Notes under the pieces: generated by a model
Seen by the model: only the letters and a program-made list of their open reading frames with translations
What the model was told of the DNA's origin: nothing
Database searches by the model: none
Position numbers and translations under genes: made by a program
Assembly: GCA_947483545.1 (NCBI GenBank)
Contig: CANKNP010000149.1
Location: 1 to 11,767 of the forward strand
DNA from: Deltaproteobacteria bacterium
Lineage (GTDB): Bacteria; Myxococcota; UBA796; SXON01
DNA: 11,767 nucleotides
Direction: 5' to 3'
In this document: positions 1 to 6,924 of the stretch, in pieces
How positions within the stretch are numbered: the stretch's first letter is position 1
How the letters are laid out: every line of letters begins with the position of its first letter

Positions 1-77
1 GCATCTTGCCGCCGAAATGCTCGGGGATCCCGAGATCCCGTTGCCCCGCTGCCTCGGGACGGCACGATTTCGCTGAC

Positions 78-99
78 GCTGGGGGCTCACCCCCCCAGC
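78..99 (-). terminator. GC-rich hairpin at the end of the sulfotransferase gene (possible terminator)
   Basis: An 8-bp perfect stem pairs 78-85 (GCTGGGGG) with 92-99 (CCCCCAGC) around a 6-base loop that contains part of the stop codon of the minus-strand sulfotransferase gene. No T tract follows on the minus strand, so intrinsic termination is only a possibility. The remaining bases 1-77 hold no gene that can be supported; one minus-strand frame stays open to the window edge, but it shows no convincing start with a ribosome binding site. Confidence 0.25.
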
Positions 100-1097
100 C
101 GCAACCGCCACCGGATCTTCTCCAGCACCACCGCCCGCTTCCACCGAAGGGCCACGTTTTTGTCCTTCCGCAGCGAGCGCGCCTCGACCTGGAGCCACGC
201 CGCTTGATCTTCGGCCCACCAGCGGGCCATCGTCGTCGCCCCGGGCGTTCGCGCCCGATCCTCCGCCGAGCAGCTTGGCGGGTAGCCCAGCGCCTCCATC
301 GTCGGCCCGGCGACCGCCTCGACGGCGAGCACCTCTTCGGCGGTCAGGTCCTTCCGCCAACGCTCCAACCCGTCCGCCTTGATCGGCGCCGCCGTGTTCT
401 GCCACGACTCCGAGAGCGTCGCGGACATCTTTGCTTCCCTCCCCTTGAAGAACTCCAGCATCGGCGGGTGGAAGTCCTCCCCCAGGTAGTCGCAGACCCG
501 CCGCATCTGAACGTCGGCCGCTCCGACCATGTCCTCGTATTTGAGCCTTAGCAGAGGCACCCCGGTGGCTTCGAGGGCGAGCCCCTGCTTCTGATGCGTG
601 GTCCAGAGCTGGCCGGACATGTACGGGTGGAACGTCGAGAACACCGATTTCCGAGAGGATGCGGCCACGTCCCGGGGATCGCGGTACAGCCAGAGCAGTC
701 GCGCGCCTGGGTAGCGGGCGACGACCTCGGCGGCCTGGTCGATCATGAACGTGCTCTTGCAGCCCCAACGCGGCTTGTGCTCATGCGCGGCGAGCGCGTC
801 GTGCAGCGCGCCGTAGACGCCAAGCAAATCCCGGTGCGTCGCGCGAGAGACGATCTCGTCCGCGGTCGGGACCCACGGCCAGGGGTGAATATGGGCGTGG
901 ACCAACGCGAGCACGTCGTCCACCAACCGCCGAAACCGCGCCGGATCGCTGAGATCGCCGTATTGGCCCACGAGCGGGGCAAAATACCGCATCACGTGCG
1001 GGGGGTGTGGGATCACGATGTTCGGGTGACTGTTCAGGATCAACCGCAACAGGTTCGAACCCGACCGCTCCGTTCCGATGATGAAGATCGGCGCCAT
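87..1097 (-). CDS. Sulfotransferase family protein
   Basis: This 336-residue protein probably transfers a sulfonate group from PAPS to an unidentified acceptor. The N-terminal FIIGTERSGSNLL (residues 5-17) matches the 5'-phosphosulfate-binding loop of the sulfotransferase P-loop fold, here with the GxxRSGS pattern. LLWLYRDPRDVAASSRKS (134-151) matches the 3'-phosphate-binding strand-helix with its conserved Arg and Ser. The length fits the family. There is no signal peptide or membrane segment, so it is probably cytoplasmic. The ATG at 1097 lies 3 bp after the stop of the DUF502 gene, with a weak GGGGTGAG upstream, so the two genes are probably co-transcribed. The basic C-terminal tail (about 305-336, rich in Arg, Lys and Trp) lies outside the catalytic motifs. 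The substrate cannot be read from the sequence; lipid, sugar or small-molecule acceptors are all possible. The family call is firm. Confidence 0.9.
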   Translation of the reverse strand: MAPIFIIGTERSGSNLLRLILNSHPNIVIPHPPHVMRYFAPLVGQYGDLSDPARFRRLVDDVLALVHAHIHPWPWVPTADEIVSRATHRDLLGVYGALHDALAAHEHKPRWGCKSTFMIDQAAEVVARYPGARLLWLYRDPRDVAASSRKSVFSTFHPYMSGQLWTTHQKQGLALEATGVPLLRLKYEDMVGAADVQMRRVCDYLGEDFHPPMLEFFKGREAKMSATLSESWQNTAAPIKADGLERWRKDLTAEEVLAVEAVAGPTMEALGYPPSCSAEDRARTPGATTMARWWAEDQAAWLQVEARSLRKDKNVALRWKRAVVLEKIRWRLRLGG

Positions 1098-1100
1098 CGC

Positions 1101-1778
1101 TCACCCCACGCTGGCCGTCTTGGGAAAAGTGACGAGCTGGCCCTTCGCGCGGACCAGGCTCTCGTCGCCGACGACGCCGCAGGACACGAAAAACTTGATC
1201 GCGTCTTCCACGGACATGTCGATCTCGGTGATCGCCTCCCGCGAGAGGATCACGGGGTAGCCAAGGTGCAGGTGGTTCGAGGGAAAGAATACGACCGCAC
1301 GGTCGTCGTTGGGATCGGCGGACACGCGCTCTTTTGCCAGCAAGCCCAACGTGTGGCGGCCGACCATGGGATATTCGACGAGCACGACCTTGGAGAACGG
1401 CAGCTTCGCGTCGTCGGTGAACGGCACGACGATTTGCCGGGAGGCCGCGTACAGCGAGCGGACGATGGGCACGCGCTGGATCAACGTCTCCACCAGCACC
1501 AGGCCCCGCCTGAAAAACAGCCTGCGGGAGAGGTAGCCGATGCCGAGCACGATCAAGCCGGTCGCGAGCAGTCCGAGCCCCGGGATGTGGACATCGGACT
1601 GGGTGATGGCCTGCAGCAGCTGGTTCAGCCGGTCGCCCAGGACTCCGTCCACGGTCAGGAACGCGAAGGACAGCACCTTCCAGGTGATGAACAACGGCAG
1701 CAGCGCGAGGAGGCCAGCAAGGAAGCTCTGCCGCAAGGAGGACGAGACGGACGAAGGGGTCCAGGACACGATAGGCAA
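1101..1778 (-). CDS. DUF502 family integral membrane protein
   Basis: The protein is up to 225 residues and matches the DUF502 pattern: an N-terminal membrane span (about 19-43, FLAGLLALLPLFITW), a second span (about 66-85, PGLGLLATGLIVLGIGYLS), then a soluble C-terminal domain. The segment EIDMSVEDAIKFFVSCGVV (185-203) is characteristic of the family. DUF502 proteins are widespread and their biochemical role is not settled, so none is assigned. The start is uncertain. The longest frame begins with TTG at 1778 (GGAG only 2 nt upstream), GTG at 1769 has better spacing, and TTG at 1736 (LRQSFLAG) would begin near the usual family N-terminus but has no ribosome binding site. It is followed after 3 bp by the sulfotransferase gene and diverges from the glycosidase gene across a very small gap. 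Confidence 0.88.
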   Translation of the reverse strand: MPIVSWTPSSVSSSLRQSFLAGLLALLPLFITWKVLSFAFLTVDGVLGDRLNQLLQAITQSDVHIPGLGLLATGLIVLGIGYLSRRLFFRRGLVLVETLIQRVPIVRSLYAASRQIVVPFTDDAKLPFSKVVLVEYPMVGRHTLGLLAKERVSADPNDDRAVVFFPSNHLHLGYPVILSREAITEIDMSVEDAIKFFVSCGVVGDESLVRAKGQLVTFPKTASVG

Positions 1779-1786
1779 AGCTCCGC

Positions 1787-1790
1787 GAGG
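1787..1790 (+). promoter_or_regulatory. Ribosome binding site choosing ATG 1796 for the glycosidase
   Basis: GAGG sits 5 nt upstream of ATG 1796. An in-frame TTG at 1793 would lie only 2 nt from it, so the ATG is the better start. The resulting N-terminus begins directly with the lipoprotein signal. Confidence 0.55.
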
Positions 1791-1795
1791 TCTTG

Positions 1796-3316
1796 ATGCT
1801 AAGCACCGTTCCCCCTTTGCGCCCGCTCTCCGCCCTGGGCGTGGCCCTGCTCCTGGCCCCCGGCTGCACGGGAAAAGACGCCCCCAGTGACTCGCAGGCC
1901 CCGGACACCGCGCTCACCGCGTTTCCGGACGACTTCATGTGGGGCACCGCCGTCGCGGGTTTTCAGGTCGAGGCCGGCTGCCCGAGCATTGCGGCCGAAG
2001 AATGCGAGGACCGGAACAGCGATTGGTACCAGTGGGTCACCGACCCCGATCTCATCGCGGAGGGCGCCAACTTCTTGTCCGGCGAGCCGATGTCCAACGG
2101 CCCTGGGCACTACGAGCTGTACAACACCGACCTCGACAACGCCGTGTCGCTGGGCACCAACGCGTTCCGCACCAGCATCGAGTGGTCCCGCTTGTTCCCA
2201 AACGCCTCGGTGGAGGCCGCCACAAGCGTCGAGGAGCTGGCCAACCACGCTGATCCCACAGCGCTAGCCTATTACAACGCCTATTTTGACGCGATTCTGG
2301 CGCACGGCCTGACCCCGCTCGTGACCCTCACACACTACACGGTCCCCCTCTGGATTCACAATGGCAAGGAGTGCCATGAGGACGTGGACGCCTGCGAGGA
2401 TCGCGGCTGGCTGGACCTCGAGCGGATGCGCCCCGCGATCTCGTTGTACAGCGGGTTTTGCGCACAGCAATTTGGAGACCGGATCGATTGGTGGGCGACC
2501 GAGAACGAGCCCTTCGCGATCGTGCTGTCCGGCTATCTGTTGCCCGGCGAGGATCGAACGAACCCGCCGGGCGTGAGCCGCGCAGATCTCGCGATCCCTG
2601 TGGCCTTCAACCTCGCCGAGGGCCACGCCGCGATGTACGACGCCGTCAAGGCCTACGACACCGTGGATGCCGATGGTGACGGGGTCGTCAGCATGGTCGG
2701 GGCGGTCCCGAACCTCGTGGCCGTGAAACCCCTGGATCCGGACAATGAGACAGACGTGAACGGCGCCGCAGACTTGGACTACGTCTACAACCGCGTATAT
2801 TTGAACGCGACCGTGAACGGGGATTTTGACCGGGACCTGGACGGGGTCGCCGAGGAGCATCGCGACGATATTGCGGGCCGCATGGACTACATCGGCGTGA
2901 ATTACTACACACGCATCACGGTGCGCGGCCTGACAGGACCCCTCTTAGAGGAATACCCCAAGACAGACTTCTACCCGGAGGTCGTGTGGGAGGAATACCC
3001 CGAGGGGATCGCCGAGGTCGTGGAGATCGCCAACAGCTACGGCTTGCCAGCCGTGATCACCGAGAACGGGACGACCCCGACGGAGACGAGCGGGGAGACG
3101 TTCTTGCGGCCACATCTCGCCGCGTTGCTGGACGGCATGAGCGACGGGGCGGACGTGCGGGGATATTTTTACTGGTCCTTGATGGACAATTACGAGTGGA
3201 ACCACGGGATGGGCATGAAGTTCGGGATGTTTGAGGTGGACGTGGAGACGAAGGAGCGCACGGAGCGGGACGTGGCCGGGGTGTACCGGGAGATCATCGC
3301 GTCGGGCGCGCCATGA
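1796..3316 (+). CDS. Exported glycoside hydrolase family 1 beta-glycosidase, LacS-like lipoprotein
   Basis: This 506-residue enzyme should hydrolyse beta-linked gluco- or galactosides by the retaining mechanism. A leader ends at Cys24 (ALLLAPGC, a loose lipobox), so a lipidated envelope protein is predicted. Catalytic motifs are complete: acid/base Glu238 in TENEP, nucleophile Glu423 in ITENGT, and a sugar-binding Glu467 in DNYEW. FMWGTAVAGFQVEAG gives the substrate-binding Gln. Several blocks follow the archaeal Sulfolobus beta-glycosidase (LacS) pattern rather than common bacterial BglA: SDWYQWVTDP, SNGPGHY, EWSRLFPN, MDYIGVNYYTR, and GADVRGYFYWSL followed by EWNHGMGMKFG. Two DxDxDG loops replace ordinary turns, DADGDGVVS at 291-299 and DRDLDG at 345-350, suggesting calcium binding. 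The stop overlaps the next start as ATGA. The family is certain; the substrate and the side of the membrane are inferred. Confidence 0.95.
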   Translation: MLSTVPPLRPLSALGVALLLAPGCTGKDAPSDSQAPDTALTAFPDDFMWGTAVAGFQVEAGCPSIAAEECEDRNSDWYQWVTDPDLIAEGANFLSGEPMSNGPGHYELYNTDLDNAVSLGTNAFRTSIEWSRLFPNASVEAATSVEELANHADPTALAYYNAYFDAILAHGLTPLVTLTHYTVPLWIHNGKECHEDVDACEDRGWLDLERMRPAISLYSGFCAQQFGDRIDWWATENEPFAIVLSGYLLPGEDRTNPPGVSRADLAIPVAFNLAEGHAAMYDAVKAYDTVDADGDGVVSMVGAVPNLVAVKPLDPDNETDVNGAADLDYVYNRVYLNATVNGDFDRDLDGVAEEHRDDIAGRMDYIGVNYYTRITVRGLTGPLLEEYPKTDFYPEVVWEEYPEGIAEVVEIANSYGLPAVITENGTTPTETSGETFLRPHLAALLDGMSDGADVRGYFYWSLMDNYEWNHGMGMKFGMFEVDVETKERTERDVAGVYREIIASGAP

Positions 3317-4470
3317 CCTGGAGCTCCGGCTCGCCGGAGGTGCGTGCGCGCTGGGGGCTCGACCCGTCCGTTCGGTTCCTCAACAATGGGAGCTTTGGCG
3401 CCACGCCGACGGTCGTGCTCGACGCGGTCCGGGCGATCCACCTCGAGATGGAGGCGGAGCCGGTGCGCTTCTTCGCGCGGGAGCTGCCCGATCGGCTCGC
3501 GGTTGCGCGTGCGGCGGTCGCGGGATTTCTCGGTGCCGATCCCGCGGGGCTCGCGTTTGTGCCGAACGCGACGGCGGGCGTGAACGCCGTGCTGCGGTCG
3601 TTCCCCTGGCAGCGAGGAGACGGCCTCTTGCTCTCGGACCAGACCTACAATGCAGTCAAACAGACCGCTCTCTGGGTTGCCGAGCGGTACTGCGTGGAGC
3701 TCCAGTGGGCGCGGCTCCCGTTTCCGCTGGAGAGCGCCGGCGAGATGCTCACGCCCTGGTTGGCCGCGGCCCGACCCAACACCCGCCTCGCGGTGGTGGA
3801 CCATGTGTCTTCACCGACCGCGATGATCCTGCCCGTGAGAGAGATCGTCGCGGGGTTGCAGGCCAACGGGATCCCGGTGTTGGTGGACGGGGCCCACGCG
3901 CCGGGCATGTTGCCGCTGGATCTCACGAACGTGGGCGCCGCGTTCTACGTCGGGAACCTGCACAAGTGGGCCTACGCCGCGAAGGGTTCGGCGATCCTGC
4001 AAGTCTCGCCCGACTGGCGTGCGCGCATTCAACCCGTCAGCATTTCGCACGGCTACCGCCAGGGGCTGGTCGCGGAATTCGATTGGACCGGCACGATGGA
4101 CGTCGCGCCCTGGCTCACCGCCCCGCTGGCGTTGGACTTCTGGCGGAGCCTGCCCGGGATCGCGGCCTCCAACCACGCGCTCGTCCAGACCGGCCGGCAG
4201 TTGGTCGCCGTGGCGCTGGGGACCGACCTGCCCCACCCCGACGATCCGGCGCTCTACGGTCCGATGGCCGCAATGTTGTGGCCCGAGCCCTTTTCTGGGG
4301 ATTTTCGCCAAACCCTGGATCTCTCCGCCCGGCTCTACGAGGCCCACCGCATCGAGGTTCCGTTCCTCAACTACGATCAGCGCGTCTGGCTGCGGATCTC
4401 CGGGCAGGCCTTCAACCACCCGGACGATTACGAGGCGCTGGCGGAGGTTTTGAGGGGTGGGTGGCGGTGA
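3313..4470 (+). CDS. Class V PLP-dependent aminotransferase, isopenicillin-N-epimerase-like
   Basis: This 385-residue fold-type I PLP enzyme belongs with the CefD/isopenicillin-N-epimerase branch of the class V aminotransferases. Visible landmarks are RFLNNGSFGATP (21-32), FVPNATAGVNAVL (82-94), Asp192 in VDGAHAPG (contacts the pyridine nitrogen), Lys218 in NLHKWAYAAKG (Schiff-base lysine) and the EFDWTGTMD block (255-263) typical of this branch. The C-terminal small domain ends with LNYDQRVWLRIS and AFNHPDDY. No signal is present, so it is cytoplasmic, unlike its upstream partner. Its ATG overlaps the glycosidase stop by 4 bp, which suggests translational coupling. Related proteins act as epimerases, desulfurases or lyases, and no beta-lactam genes are nearby, so penicillin biosynthesis is not implied. 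The last 43 bp overlap the convergent methyltransferase gene. Confidence 0.92.
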   Translation: MTWSSGSPEVRARWGLDPSVRFLNNGSFGATPTVVLDAVRAIHLEMEAEPVRFFARELPDRLAVARAAVAGFLGADPAGLAFVPNATAGVNAVLRSFPWQRGDGLLLSDQTYNAVKQTALWVAERYCVELQWARLPFPLESAGEMLTPWLAAARPNTRLAVVDHVSSPTAMILPVREIVAGLQANGIPVLVDGAHAPGMLPLDLTNVGAAFYVGNLHKWAYAAKGSAILQVSPDWRARIQPVSISHGYRQGLVAEFDWTGTMDVAPWLTAPLALDFWRSLPGIAASNHALVQTGRQLVAVALGTDLPHPDDPALYGPMAAMLWPEPFSGDFRQTLDLSARLYEAHRIEVPFLNYDQRVWLRISGQAFNHPDDYEALAEVLRGGWR

Positions 4471-5258
4471 GCCGGGATCCCCAGCAGATACGAAGCATTC
4501 CCCGGATACCCCTTCTTGCGGGTGACCCCAATCTCCCACGCGTAATCCGGCGCCACCAGCTCCCGGGTCAGCTCGCGCAAATCGTCCGGCGTGTAGGTTC
4601 GGGCGTTGGATGTCGCGCCATCCCAGGCGATCACGAACGGTAGCACCGGGATGACATACGTGAAAAAGAACTGCTGGAAGGTGAACGGTCGGACGAACGG
4701 GGTCGCCAACACCACCATGACGGTATTGAACGGAACGGCGAGCCACCAGAGGGCGCGGGGCGACGAATTGTCCGAGAGCTCGTACAGGCAGAACGGGCGC
4801 CGGGCGATGAAGGCGTCCTTCAGGATCTGGCGGGCGACGGGCTCGGGCATGTGGTGGAAGCTGCCGATCATCGTGCGAACCCCTGCCAACTCCTTCGGCA
4901 CCGCGCCAGCATCCACCGAGGTTGTCAGATACCGGATGGCCCCGCCTTGGCCGTTGAAAACCCCCGCGGCGTGCAGGTTCGGGTATTTGTCCGTCAGCGT
5001 GATTGTGGAGAGCGGGCCTTCCGGTGCCGTCAGTCCCTCGCAGACAGACGGCATGGGCCCGCCCGCGCCGGAGCACAGGTCCACGATGCTGTCGCTACCC
5101 GTCTGCTGGAGCAAGCGCTCCAAGATGGGCCGCAAGAGCGCCGGTGTGTCCAGGAATCGGTGCACCGTGAGCAGATAGTTCGTCAAACACTCGCGCAGCC
5201 AACCCGGGAACCATTGAAAGTCTTCGAACTCGAAAAGCTGCATGCGCTTGAGCGCCAT
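4428..5258 (-). CDS. Class I SAM-dependent methyltransferase-like protein with a hydrophobic C-terminal half
   Basis: This 276-residue protein has the SAM-binding glycine-rich motif I at IVDLCSGAGGP (58-68), the acidic end of strand 2 at TLTDKYPN (88-95) and a SFHHMPEPVARQIL segment (133-146) like those at motif IV/V of class I methyltransferases. Residues about 170-188 and 195-212 are strongly hydrophobic (WWLAVPFNTVMVVLATPFV and FFFTYVIPVLPFVIAW), which is unusual for a soluble methyltransferase and suggests membrane association or a lipid-like substrate. The start ATG overlaps the preceding outer-membrane-protein stop as TGATG, so it is probably translationally coupled. The C-terminal tail (about 262-276, HRHPPLKTSASAS) is encoded within the overlap with the convergent aminotransferase gene. 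The acceptor cannot be predicted. Confidence 0.85.
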   Translation of the reverse strand: MALKRMQLFEFEDFQWFPGWLRECLTNYLLTVHRFLDTPALLRPILERLLQQTGSDSIVDLCSGAGGPMPSVCEGLTAPEGPLSTITLTDKYPNLHAAGVFNGQGGAIRYLTTSVDAGAVPKELAGVRTMIGSFHHMPEPVARQILKDAFIARRPFCLYELSDNSSPRALWWLAVPFNTVMVVLATPFVRPFTFQQFFFTYVIPVLPFVIAWDGATSNARTYTPDDLRELTRELVAPDYAWEIGVTRKKGYPGNASYLLGIPAHRHPPLKTSASAS

Positions 5259-6079
5259 CAGATCGACACGCCGATCCGAAAGCGCCCGGTGTAGACCAAG
5301 CCGGGCGCGGCGTAGAATTCAAGCGCGCCGTCGATACGCTTCACATGGATCTGGGCGCCCGCGGAGCCCGTGAAGCCGAAGTAGGGCTGCGTATTGTTCG
5401 ACACGATCCCGTCGTCGCCGATCCAGAAATAGGTCGAGGCGTCGGTGAACCCCAGCGCGAGGTAGGGCTCGATCATCGGGGTCTTGAAGCCGACCATCAG
5501 GTCCAGACCGAAGGTCGAACCGTTGTAGTAGTCGAGGTACGCCTCCTCTTCGATGTCGAAGGGGGTCGCAATTTCGGCGATGGTCTTGAGCATCGTGAAG
5601 TGGTATCGAGCCCCAAATCCCAGGCCATTTGGGAGCGGAATGCCAACGCCGGCCTCCCCGCTGATGATCACGTTTCGTGTGCCGAACAGGGTGACCGGCG
5701 GGACGTACCCCACGCCCCCGTAGATCGCGAGCGGGCCGAGCTTCGGCATGGTGAACGACATGCGGGGGCGGGGCAGGATCGGGGTCTTGTTGGTGTCTTC
5801 CGTCTTCGAGCGATCGAGCACCAGCCTGCGGTTGCACGACAGCGCCGGGATGATCGAGGCTTCAAGCGAGATCGAGCCGTGCCCGGGCTCGTTGGGCAAC
5901 ACGCCGTGGAGCGGAGAATGTGTGGTCGAGAGCGCGAAGAAGTTCAGCAGATAGTTCTGCTGGTGTTCGTCGTCGACGTACCAGGCGGGGGCCGGGGCGG
6001 CCGCCGCCTCGGCGCAGTCGGGGTCGATGGCGCCGCTGGCGAAGGCGAGCGGGGACAGAGCAGCAAGGAGGGTGATCAT
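5258..6079 (-). CDS. Probable outer-membrane beta-barrel protein
   Basis: This 273-residue protein is not recognised as a named family. It begins with a short signal peptide, MITLLAALSPLAFA, with cleavage likely before Ser-Gly, and without a basic n-region. The mature part alternates short amphipathic strands with turns, for example LAIYGGVGYVPPVTLFG, IISGEAGVGIPLPNGLGFGARYHF, FGLDLMVGFKTPMIEPYLALGF and YFGFTGSAGAQIHV, which is the pattern of a porin-like barrel. The first 90 mature residues are less regular and contain two cysteines (DPDC near 22 and SC near 90) that could form a disulfide. The ATG overlaps the upstream haem-lipoprotein stop by 4 bp (ATGA), and its own stop overlaps the methyltransferase start by 1 bp. 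A barrel lying beside a haem lipoprotein could belong to the same envelope complex, but this is speculative. Confidence 0.8.
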   Translation of the reverse strand: MITLLAALSPLAFASGAIDPDCAEAAAAPAPAWYVDDEHQQNYLLNFFALSTTHSPLHGVLPNEPGHGSISLEASIIPALSCNRRLVLDRSKTEDTNKTPILPRPRMSFTMPKLGPLAIYGGVGYVPPVTLFGTRNVIISGEAGVGIPLPNGLGFGARYHFTMLKTIAEIATPFDIEEEAYLDYYNGSTFGLDLMVGFKTPMIEPYLALGFTDASTYFWIGDDGIVSNNTQPYFGFTGSAGAQIHVKRIDGALEFYAAPGLVYTGRFRIGVSI

Positions 6080-6855
6080 TCGGGTGCGCCCTCGTAGATC
6101 CAGCCGTAGACGATCAGGAGCGTTTCGGTCGAGAGCGCAGGGCTGTCGGAGGGCATGATCTCGCCCTCCTCCGGGTCGATGGGCCCGCGCATCTTTCGCC
6201 AGAGAAAGCTGCCCTCCGGGTCGCCGGGCGCCACGTAGAGCTCGTCGTCATCGAGCGAGCTGTAGGCATCGACGTTCACGAGCTGGCCGTAGCTCTCGCC
6301 CTCGGTCAGCGGCATCCAATCTGCGCTGCCGTCCGGGCCGTGGCAGACGACGCAGTAGATGTCGAACACCTCGGTCTGCACGGTGTCGAGGCCGTAGGGG
6401 TCTGGCGGCGGTTCGCCCGTGTCCCCGGAATCGCCGGTGTCGTCGGCACCCCCCGAGTCCCCGGTGTCGATGGGCTCCTCGCAGGTCGCGCCCTCGTCGA
6501 TCCAGGTGGCGACGCCATCCACGTACTCGGACGACAGCGCGCCCGACTGGGGCATGACCGCGCCGAACGTGCCCGTGTCGGCCATCTTGTTCCAAAGCAC
6601 GCTGGCCTCGTGATCCCCAGGGACGACGAGCGTGGCGCCCGGGTACTCTTCGCTCGCGACGCCCACGAGGGTGTTGCAGGGATCCAGCGCGAGGTCGAGG
6701 CCGCCGAGCATGAGCCCGCTGGCATCGTGGCACTGGACGCACTCCGCGTCAAAGAGCGCACGCATCGCGACGTAGTCGCTGCCAGCCGTGGCTTCGCCGC
6801 CCGGCGGCGCGGGGAACTGCGTGTCGTCACACGCGAGGAGGGTGAGGAGGATCAT
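6076..6855 (-). CDS. Lipoprotein with two c-type haem motifs in duplicated cytochrome-like domains
   Basis: This 259-residue protein has a very short leader MILLTLLAC with the lipid cysteine at Cys9. Two similar domains each carry a haem c attachment motif, CVQCH (39-43) and CVVCH (168-172). Each is followed by a matching block: PGDHEASVLWNKM...MPQSGALS...WIDEGA in domain 1 and PGDPEGSFLWRKM...MPSDSPALS...WIYEGA in domain 2, so the protein arose by internal duplication. Met101 and Met234 are candidate distal haem ligands. A linker rich in Asp-Thr-Gly (130-147) joins the domains, a style familiar from Myxococcota surface proteins. An electron-transfer or redox-sensing role in the envelope is inferred. 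No Shine-Dalgarno is seen before ATG 6855; the in-frame stretch upstream has no other near start and is not protein-like. It heads an operon with the barrel protein and methyltransferase. Confidence 0.88.
   Translation of the reverse strand: MILLTLLACDDTQFPAPPGGEATAGSDYVAMRALFDAECVQCHDASGLMLGGLDLALDPCNTLVGVASEEYPGATLVVPGDHEASVLWNKMADTGTFGAVMPQSGALSSEYVDGVATWIDEGATCEEPIDTGDSGGADDTGDSGDTGEPPPDPYGLDTVQTEVFDIYCVVCHGPDGSADWMPLTEGESYGQLVNVDAYSSLDDDELYVAPGDPEGSFLWRKMRGPIDPEEGEIMPSDSPALSTETLLIVYGWIYEGAPE
6415..6468 (-). repeat. Asp-Thr-Gly/Asp-Ser-Gly linker repeat inside the haem lipoprotein
   Basis: Residues 130-147 of the two-haem lipoprotein consist of irregular DTG and DSG triplets. They form a flexible acidic spacer between the two haem domains. 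Confidence 0.7.
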
Positions 6856-6924
6856 GCGCGCGTCTAACCGCCAGTAGACGGATCGCCGACAGCCCGATAA
6901 CGGAGCGCTCCACCCGAGAGCATC

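Noticed and set aside
594..1947. Long frames antisense to the DUF502 and sulfotransferase genes (plus 594-1796) or in a second minus frame (781-1947)
   Set aside because: They are dominated by Arg, Pro, Gly and His runs with no recognisable domain, as expected for shadow frames in GC-rich DNA, and they conflict with two clear family matches.
3313..4470. Beta-lactam biosynthesis suggested by the isopenicillin-N-epimerase-like enzyme
   Set aside because: No ACV synthetase, isopenicillin N synthase or expandase gene is nearby, and this branch of PLP enzymes has many other roles.
3231..5076. Long frames overlapping the aminotransferase and methyltransferase genes (plus 3231-4643, minus 3811-5076)
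   Set aside because: Their compositions are Arg/Gly/Pro-rich with no motif, while the overlapped frames have catalytic residues in place.
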